In this document: piece after piece, positions 29,380-32,404 of the stretch | Position numbering within the stretch: position 1 is the first letter of the stretch | Layout: the number at the start of each line of letters is the position of its first letter | Notes under the pieces: generated by a model | Database searches by the model: none | What the model saw: only the letters and a program-made list of their open reading frames with translations | Told to the model about the DNA's origin: nothing | DNA from: a virus | IMG/VR virus record: IMGVR_UViG_3300020162_000258 | Coordinates: 1 to 32,404 of that record | Length of the DNA: 32,404 bases | Strand: one strand, 5' to 3' | Translations under genes and position numbers: made by a program

Positions 29380-29780
29380 TAGTCTATCCCCACCATGTCA
29401 ACGCGAATTGATCGGCTTACGTATAGAAGGTGGTCGTTGTAGTCGCTGCGGTCTATCTCGACGTCGCTATCGTCCTCGCCTACACGCGCCATCTCCCATG
29501 CGAACTCGGTGCTATCCTCCTCGCACTTAAAGGTATCGGTGAACTTAGCTAGGGCTGCATCGACGGCCTTAACGTGGTCATAGCTCTCATACCATTTGAC
29601 CTGCTCGTAATCGACGATGATAGCGTCATCCTTCTGGCGTATGGTAGCGCACCACTCGTCCTTAGCCACAGCGACAGGGTAATTCTCGTCGAACCACAGT
29701 TTGAGTAGTGTGTTGCGGCCAGCGTCATTGCTGCTGCCTCTTGCGTAAAATATGATTGAAACGTCTGAACGGTATCCCAT
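29379..29780 (-). CDS. Conserved-looking phage protein (MGYRSDV type)
   Basis: A 133-residue protein. The start MGYRSDVSIIFYARG is one I recognise from small proteins in many phages and plasmids, of unknown function. Further along are NYPVAVAKDEWCATIRQKDD, WYESYDHVKAVDAALAKFTD and a very acidic end (EDDSDVEIDRSDYNDHLLYV). It is predicted alpha/beta and acidic. The acidity could suit a DNA mimic or inhibitor, but that is speculation. AAGGAGCAAGAC lies before the ATG, with TAATG overlap. Confidence 0.75.
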   Translation of the reverse strand: MGYRSDVSIIFYARGSSNDAGRNTLLKLWFDENYPVAVAKDEWCATIRQKDDAIIVDYEQVKWYESYDHVKAVDAALAKFTDTFKCEEDSTEFAWEMARVGEDDSDVEIDRSDYNDHLLYVSRSIRVDMVGID

Positions 29781-29983
29781 TAGTCTTGCTCCTTCTCTAA
29801 TAGGGCATGTAGTGCTGCCCGTGCCTTGCTTAGCTCTGCGTCATATACTGGGTATAATTCACGCATCATTAGTGTCTCGTGGGGCATATCGTATATCTTG
29901 GCTTTGCCCTCGTCTGGCTTAAACGGGTGCAGCCTCTCGGCTTGCTTCAGTAAGCGCAGCCCCTTCTTTAGCTCTTTGTTCAT
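29780..29983 (-). CDS. Small helical protein, unknown
   Basis: A 67-residue protein, ATGA-coupled to the preceding gene. It has a lysine-rich start (MNKELKKGLRLLKQAERLHP) and a helical second half (LYPVYDAELSKARAALHALL, then EKEQD). No motif is seen. Coupling at both ends is the main support. Confidence 0.68.
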   Translation of the reverse strand: MNKELKKGLRLLKQAERLHPFKPDEGKAKIYDMPHETLMMRELYPVYDAELSKARAALHALLEKEQD

Positions 29984-30363
29984 GCTGCTAGTCCCAGTGT
30001 GGATTGCACATCATGGAGTGCGGCTGCGCGTTTCGCTCCCAATGTCTCATGCCGATAGGCACTCCGATATGCGTCGATGATTTGCTTCATGCGATAACAG
30101 CTTGCTAATTCTGTTTCTTCATGCGGGTGCGCGTAGGTGCGGTGGTGGCTCGTCGTTGGGCTAAACTTGTCCTCATTCTGATACCAAGTCTCGGTGCGGC
30201 CAGCCCATATGAACAAGGGCCAATGCTCACCGTATGAATAAACCACATACAAGTCGGGGGTTTCCCACTTGGCGTAAAGCTGACCGTTGCTGTTTTGAAA
30301 TGCCTTACGCTCTTGAACATACGAGCGGCACTTGCGGCCATTGATGCGTGGTGTCTTGCTCAT
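29980..30363 (-). CDS. Unknown protein rich in aromatic residues
   Basis: A 127-residue protein. ATG 30363 is chosen for the ATGA overlap with the preceding stop; the frame upstream of it lies inside that gene. Residues 20-75 are rich in Trp and Tyr (QLYAKWETPDLYVVYSYGEH; WPLFIWAGRTETWYQNEDKF) with a beta-strand pattern. A His-rich part (TSHHRTYAHPHEE) follows, then a helical end. It might bind a metal or carbohydrate. No family is recognised. Confidence 0.72.
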   Translation of the reverse strand: MSKTPRINGRKCRSYVQERKAFQNSNGQLYAKWETPDLYVVYSYGEHWPLFIWAGRTETWYQNEDKFSPTTSHHRTYAHPHEETELASCYRMKQIIDAYRSAYRHETLGAKRAAALHDVQSTLGLAA

Positions 30364-30599
30364 GCTGCCTCTCCCTTGCCAAGTGTTTCTGACCGACAAA
30401 ATTCTAGGTCTAGCTCTTTGTCGAATGCGTCTAGGATTAGGTTGTTGCACCCGCTGCCGTTGCCGCCGTGGTCAAACCAGATTTCTAGGTTGCCGCGCTT
30501 GTCGTCATACAACAGTCCGTATTCGTTATTGCCCATCACAAAGATGATTGCTTTTTCGGCTGGCAGATACTGCGCGACCTTTCTTGATACGTATGCCAT
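30360..30599 (-). CDS. First gene of the small-ORF operon, unknown
   Basis: A 79-residue protein with AAAGGAGCAAGCAA before its ATG. The sequence includes AEKAIIFVMGNNEYGLLYDD, KRGNLEIWFDHGGNGSGCNN and DKELDLEFCRSETLGKGEAA, an alpha/beta fold with an acidic surface. It is the promoter-proximal gene behind the promoter at 30684-30712 and operator copy C, so it is likely expressed early and strongly. No family is recognised. Confidence 0.72.
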   Translation of the reverse strand: MAYVSRKVAQYLPAEKAIIFVMGNNEYGLLYDDKRGNLEIWFDHGGNGSGCNNLILDAFDKELDLEFCRSETLGKGEAA

Positions 30600-30628
30600 T
30601 TGCTTGCTCCTTTATCTTTTTGCTATTT

Positions 30629-30644
30629 GCTTACTCAGGTAAGC
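30629..30644. promoter_or_regulatory. Operator-like palindrome, copy C
   Basis: GCTTACTCAGGTAAGC, with both 6-bp arms perfect. It lies 39 nt downstream of the -10 box of the small-ORF operon promoter and 29 bp before the first ATG. Confidence 0.68.
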
Positions 30645-30683
30645 AATTCGATTGCGCGGAACGTATCTCGCCCCGACCTCTTA

Positions 30684-30712
30684 GTCATAGCAGGGTAAGC
30701 ATACAGTGTCAA
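30684..30712 (-). promoter_or_regulatory. Sigma70-type promoter of the small-ORF operon
   Basis: TTGACA (30707-30712), a 17-bp spacer beginning CTGTATG, and TATGAC (30684-30689) preceded by an extended TGC. It is nearly the same as the promoter at 28562-28590. Confidence 0.7.
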
Positions 30713-30762
30713 GTGCGTGGGCCGTGATGTCACGTTAAACTATACAATGTTAATGTAAGAAC

Positions 30763-31038
30763 GGTAGGAAATTGGGAGTGCGTTCTACCAATATTCCTTA
30801 CAAAGCAAAATGGCTCTGCGCTGCGGGGTTCGGGAGGAAATTCGGGGTAATGTAATAATGGTAGAAGAAAAATACCTTTATATATATATAGGCCCAATCA
30901 TACAATAGAATGGTAGACTCGGCGAGGCGGGTCTTGAAGTTACCAGAATAATATATAAGCCGAAAAAATTCCTACCAATCTACCATTACAACAAAAACCC
31001 AGCTTAGTCCTGCTTTGTAAGGAAATAAAAACCTACCA
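30763..31038. repeat. AT-rich gene-free stretch with CTACCAWT repeats, candidate origin
   Basis: Six copies of CTACCA, always followed by AT or TT, occur in both orientations: plus-strand sense at 30785, 30972, 30980 and 31033; inverted (TGGTAG) at 30859 and 30911. A partial copy (GGTAG) lies at 30763. AT-rich runs such as TATATATATA (near 30890) lie between them. No convincing gene is present. Short repeats in both orientations around AT-rich DNA are the usual form of an initiator-binding origin, or of a regulator array. Confidence 0.55.
30794..31024. repeat. Perfect 14-bp inverted repeat bracketing the repeat region
   Basis: TTCCTTACAAAGCA at 30794-30807 and its exact reverse complement at 31011-31024, separated by 203 bp. 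The arms enclose four of the six CTACCA copies, with one copy just outside each arm (30785 and 31033). This makes the region roughly symmetrical and supports a single functional unit. Confidence 0.65.
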
Positions 31039-31142
31039 TTACCACCGAACAAAAGGCCCACTTCCGAACATTACAATTCTGTTCATCATGGAGCATACCT
31101 TTTATGAACGAAACACGTTTTGTTCTTTTCGCGTTAGGCCGT

Positions 31143-31266
31143 GCGTCCCACCCTTCTATCATAGCTCTTGCTTACCTGAGTAAGCAGCACGGCTCAATTC
31201 TATCCCTACTTCATTATGTGCAATCCAGATGTGCAATGGCCGAGCGTCCCACCCTTCTATCATAGC
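31143..31266. repeat. 23-bp direct repeat
   Basis: Copies at 31143-31165 and 31244-31266, beginning GCGTCCCACC and ending TATCATAGC, are identical and 101 bp apart. Read on the minus strand each contains GCTATGAT, like the -10 boxes used here. Beside the first copy the upstream part is operator copy D. Confidence 0.75.
31170..31185. promoter_or_regulatory. Operator-like palindrome, copy D
   Basis: GCTTACCTGAGTAAGC, with perfect 6-bp arms. It lies just upstream (minus strand) of a TATGAT box within the direct repeat, where it would cover the -35 position of any promoter there. The rest of 31186-31294 shows no gene. Confidence 0.62.
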
Positions 31267-31294
31267 AAGGCTATGAGGCGCGGCGCGCAGACAC

Positions 31295-31322
31295 AAAAAA
31301 GGGCCAGCCTTGCGGCCAGCCC
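31295..31322 (-). terminator. Intrinsic terminator of the right-end gene
   Basis: On the minus strand GGGCTGGCC, a GCAA tetraloop and GGCTGGCCC form a 9-bp stem (two G-U pairs), followed by TTTTTT. It lies 21 bp after the stop of 31344-32087, so this gene is a transcription unit of its own. Confidence 0.88.
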
Positions 31323-31343
31323 TTGCAGGTTGTGTAGTAGGGG

Positions 31344-32087
31344 TTAGACTTCGGCGAAAGCTTCGGGATTGCTGGCCACCAGCTTGGCGATAGCGCGGAA
31401 GTTTTCCAGTGTCGGATTGCTCACGCATATGCCGCCTTCATTGAGCAGCTTGGCGATAGCAACCGCTGTGCGGGAAAGCTCAAACGGGTCAGCGAACCGC
31501 TCTGTTGGTGCAGCAGCACCTTGGCCTTTTTGCTCTGTGCCCTTCTTGCCTTCTGCCGCTTTGGTAACCGCAGCAAGAGACTTGGCCGCTGCCATAGCGG
31601 TGGCGCGTTCAGTGTTGCCGCCCGATAACTTTAGCTGGCCGTTCTCAATCGTGGCTGTCATGCCTTCGGCTGTGATTGCCTTCGCCATAGCAATAGCCTT
31701 TGTGGTCATAGTCCAGATTGCGGGAGTGCAATCCGCAACGCCTAAGAAATGCGAAACATATGCTGCCTTATATGCGGACAGCGCCTTCTTGGGTTCCGAG
31801 CGCCAGTCCTGCCCTTCTGTGCCGTGCTCTGACCAGCCCATAGTTTCGACGTGATACTTGACCTGCCCGTCATTGCCGACAATATCGAATTGCCAGTCAT
31901 CCAACCTAACTTCGGGGGATGAGAACCCTGCCGTTAAGACAGCAAGAGCAGCAGCGCCCTTAGCTCTGCCCGTATCGACTTGTTGCTTGCCTTCTGTTGC
32001 CGCCTTCGCTGCAACCTTTAGCTGCTCGCTTGCTTCGGTAGCTGTAAGGTTAGCGCCCATAAGTTTAACTGTGGTAAGTGTTGTCAT
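31344..32087 (-). CDS. Unknown Ala-rich protein, single-gene early unit
   Basis: A 247-residue protein from ATG 32087, chosen because the promoter lies just upstream and AGGATA precedes it; an in-frame ATG further upstream would cover the promoter. The first 60 residues are Ala/Lys-rich helix (ASEQLKVAAKAATEGKQQVD). The centre is more ordered (VRLDDWQFDIVGNDGQVKYH; EPKKALSAYKAAYVSHFLGV). An Ala/Lys/Gly-rich linker (about 165-190) leads to a helical end (ELSRTAVAIAKLLNEGG; LENFRAIAKLVASNPEAF). No family is recognised. It has its own promoter, operator and terminator and lies beside the putative origin, so it may be an abundant early DNA-associated protein; this is inference. Confidence 0.82.
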   Translation of the reverse strand: MTTLTTVKLMGANLTATEASEQLKVAAKAATEGKQQVDTGRAKGAAALAVLTAGFSSPEVRLDDWQFDIVGNDGQVKYHVETMGWSEHGTEGQDWRSEPKKALSAYKAAYVSHFLGVADCTPAIWTMTTKAIAMAKAITAEGMTATIENGQLKLSGGNTERATAMAAAKSLAAVTKAAEGKKGTEQKGQGAAAPTERFADPFELSRTAVAIAKLLNEGGICVSNPTLENFRAIAKLVASNPEAFAEV

Positions 32088-32139
32088 GGTATTGGGTATC
32101 CTATCTTTTGAGGCGGGGCAGAAGCGCCCTGCAAGAACA

Positions 32140-32168
32140 ACACTAGGCTTTGAAACATACAGTGTCAA
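32140..32168 (-). promoter_or_regulatory. Sigma70-type promoter of the right-end gene
   Basis: TTGACA (32163-32168), a 17-bp spacer beginning CTGTATG, and TAGTGT (32140-32145), giving a leader of about 45 nt before the ATG at 32087. Confidence 0.65.
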
Positions 32169-32204
32169 GCTCATGCTGTAGTAGGTGCAGCAGCGCGGCG
32201 CTTT

Positions 32205-32220
32205 GCTTACTTGAGTAGGG
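32205..32220. promoter_or_regulatory. Operator-like palindrome, copy E
   Basis: GCTTACTTGAGTAGGG, the most diverged of the five copies (the right arm ends GTAGGG). It lies 36 bp upstream of the -35 of the right-end gene. Confidence 0.5.
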
Positions 32221-32404
32221 AACGGGTATGCACAAGAAAGTAAGGGGTGGGGGTTGACACAATCGGCTTTTGCTGCTACCGACCCTCCCCCGACCCCCGA
32301 TGATAGTAGAGAGAGCGTACGCTCTCTCTATACATATTAATATGCACATTCGATGAGCATTTTCTGGGAAACACCCCCCATCATCGTTTCAAATCAAGAC
32401 CCCC
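32221..32404. other. Gene-free right end with a 24-bp perfect palindrome
   Basis: Positions 32307-32330 are a perfect 24-bp palindrome (left half TAGAGAGAGCGT), followed by a second 12-bp palindrome CATATTAATATG (32333-32344). Outside them CGATGAT (32298-32304) and ATCATCG (32380-32386) are inverted, and G-rich (32243-32252) and C-rich (near 32284-32298) runs could also pair. No credible gene is seen. A TTGACA at 32253-32258 on the plus strand lacks a good -10. The stretch could be a divergent control region, a recombination or replication site, or near a genome end. Confidence 0.55.

Noticed and set aside
31105-31269. A plus-strand frame of about 54 codons (MNETRFVLFALGRASH...) with GGAG ten bases upstream
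   Set aside because: It runs through both copies of the direct repeat and operator copy D, has no promoter or neighbour on that strand, and the spacing to GGAG is long. It is more likely chance in a control region.
32253-32281. A plus-strand promoter with TTGACA at 32253
   Set aside because: At the right distance only TACCGA is found, which is poor, and no plus-strand gene follows inside the window.
32143-32349. A minus-strand frame of 68 codons across the right end
   Set aside because: It covers the promoter, operator and 24-bp palindrome, has unusual composition for this genome and no ribosome binding site.

Overview
The window reads as part of a tailed double-stranded DNA bacteriophage genome, and the large virion-type proteins at the left suggest a short-tailed (podovirus-like) phage. 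Evidence: genes are tightly packed with ATGA, TAATG and TAGTG overlaps; there is a phage replication set (family A DNA polymerase, AEP primase-helicase, SNF2 helicase, VRR-NUC and Cas4-like nucleases, an SSB-like protein); and there are very large structural proteins. No integrase, ribosomal RNA, tRNA or CRISPR array is visible. The promoters are ordinary sigma70 type (TTGACA, 17 bp, TATACA-like), so the phage probably uses host RNA polymerase. The sequence alone does not name the host.

Layout. (1) 1-10710, plus strand: late virion genes. These are the end of a Gln/Ala-rich coiled-coil protein, a 450-residue Ala/Pro/Met-rich protein, and a 2844-residue giant protein. The giant protein joins an internal-virion-type N-terminus, a GHKL (Hsp90-like) ATPase domain, an HExxH metallopeptidase domain and a long C-terminal region resembling polyvalent-protein domains. 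Two small reading frames with good ribosome binding sites are nested in +1 frame inside its low-complexity linkers. (2) 10709-10740: a hairpin with a T tract on the minus strand, ending the leftward genes where they meet the late genes. (3) 32.1 kb down to 10.8 kb, minus strand: all early and replication genes, in several transcription units. These are a lone gene (31344-32087); eight small unknown ORFs (28587-30599); a module of a VWA/metallopeptidase protein, a MoxR AAA+ ATPase, a DUF3150-like protein and two unknowns (24182-28480); a replication and regulation block (15512-24102: VRR-NUC, DNA polymerase, an HTH-sigma region 4 fusion, methyltransferase, glycosyltransferase, DUF6378-like protein, Cas4-like nuclease, HNH-like protein, SNF2 helicase); and a last unit (10795-15462) with the SSB-like protein, an HTH protein and the primase-helicase.

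Regulation. Five near-identical minus-strand promoters share TTGACA plus a conserved CTGTAT spacer start (one diverges in the spacer). Five copies of a 16-bp palindrome, consensus GCTTACYYRRGTAAGC, lie in the intergenic gaps. In two operons the palindrome sits exactly 39 nt downstream of the -10 box. Many minus-strand genes share the leader AAGGAGCAAAC before the start codon. The gene-free stretch 30713-31294 holds six copies of CTACCAWT in both orientations and a perfect 14-bp inverted repeat, and is the best candidate for a replication origin. The right end (32169-32404) has one operator, a 24-bp perfect palindrome and no convincing gene.

Several real genes are too short to stand out: a 32-residue and a 42-residue single-pass membrane protein (28756-28854, 23137-23265) and a 52-residue GTG-started DNA-binding-type protein (19575-19733). 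All assignments come from reading motifs by eye. No database search was run.
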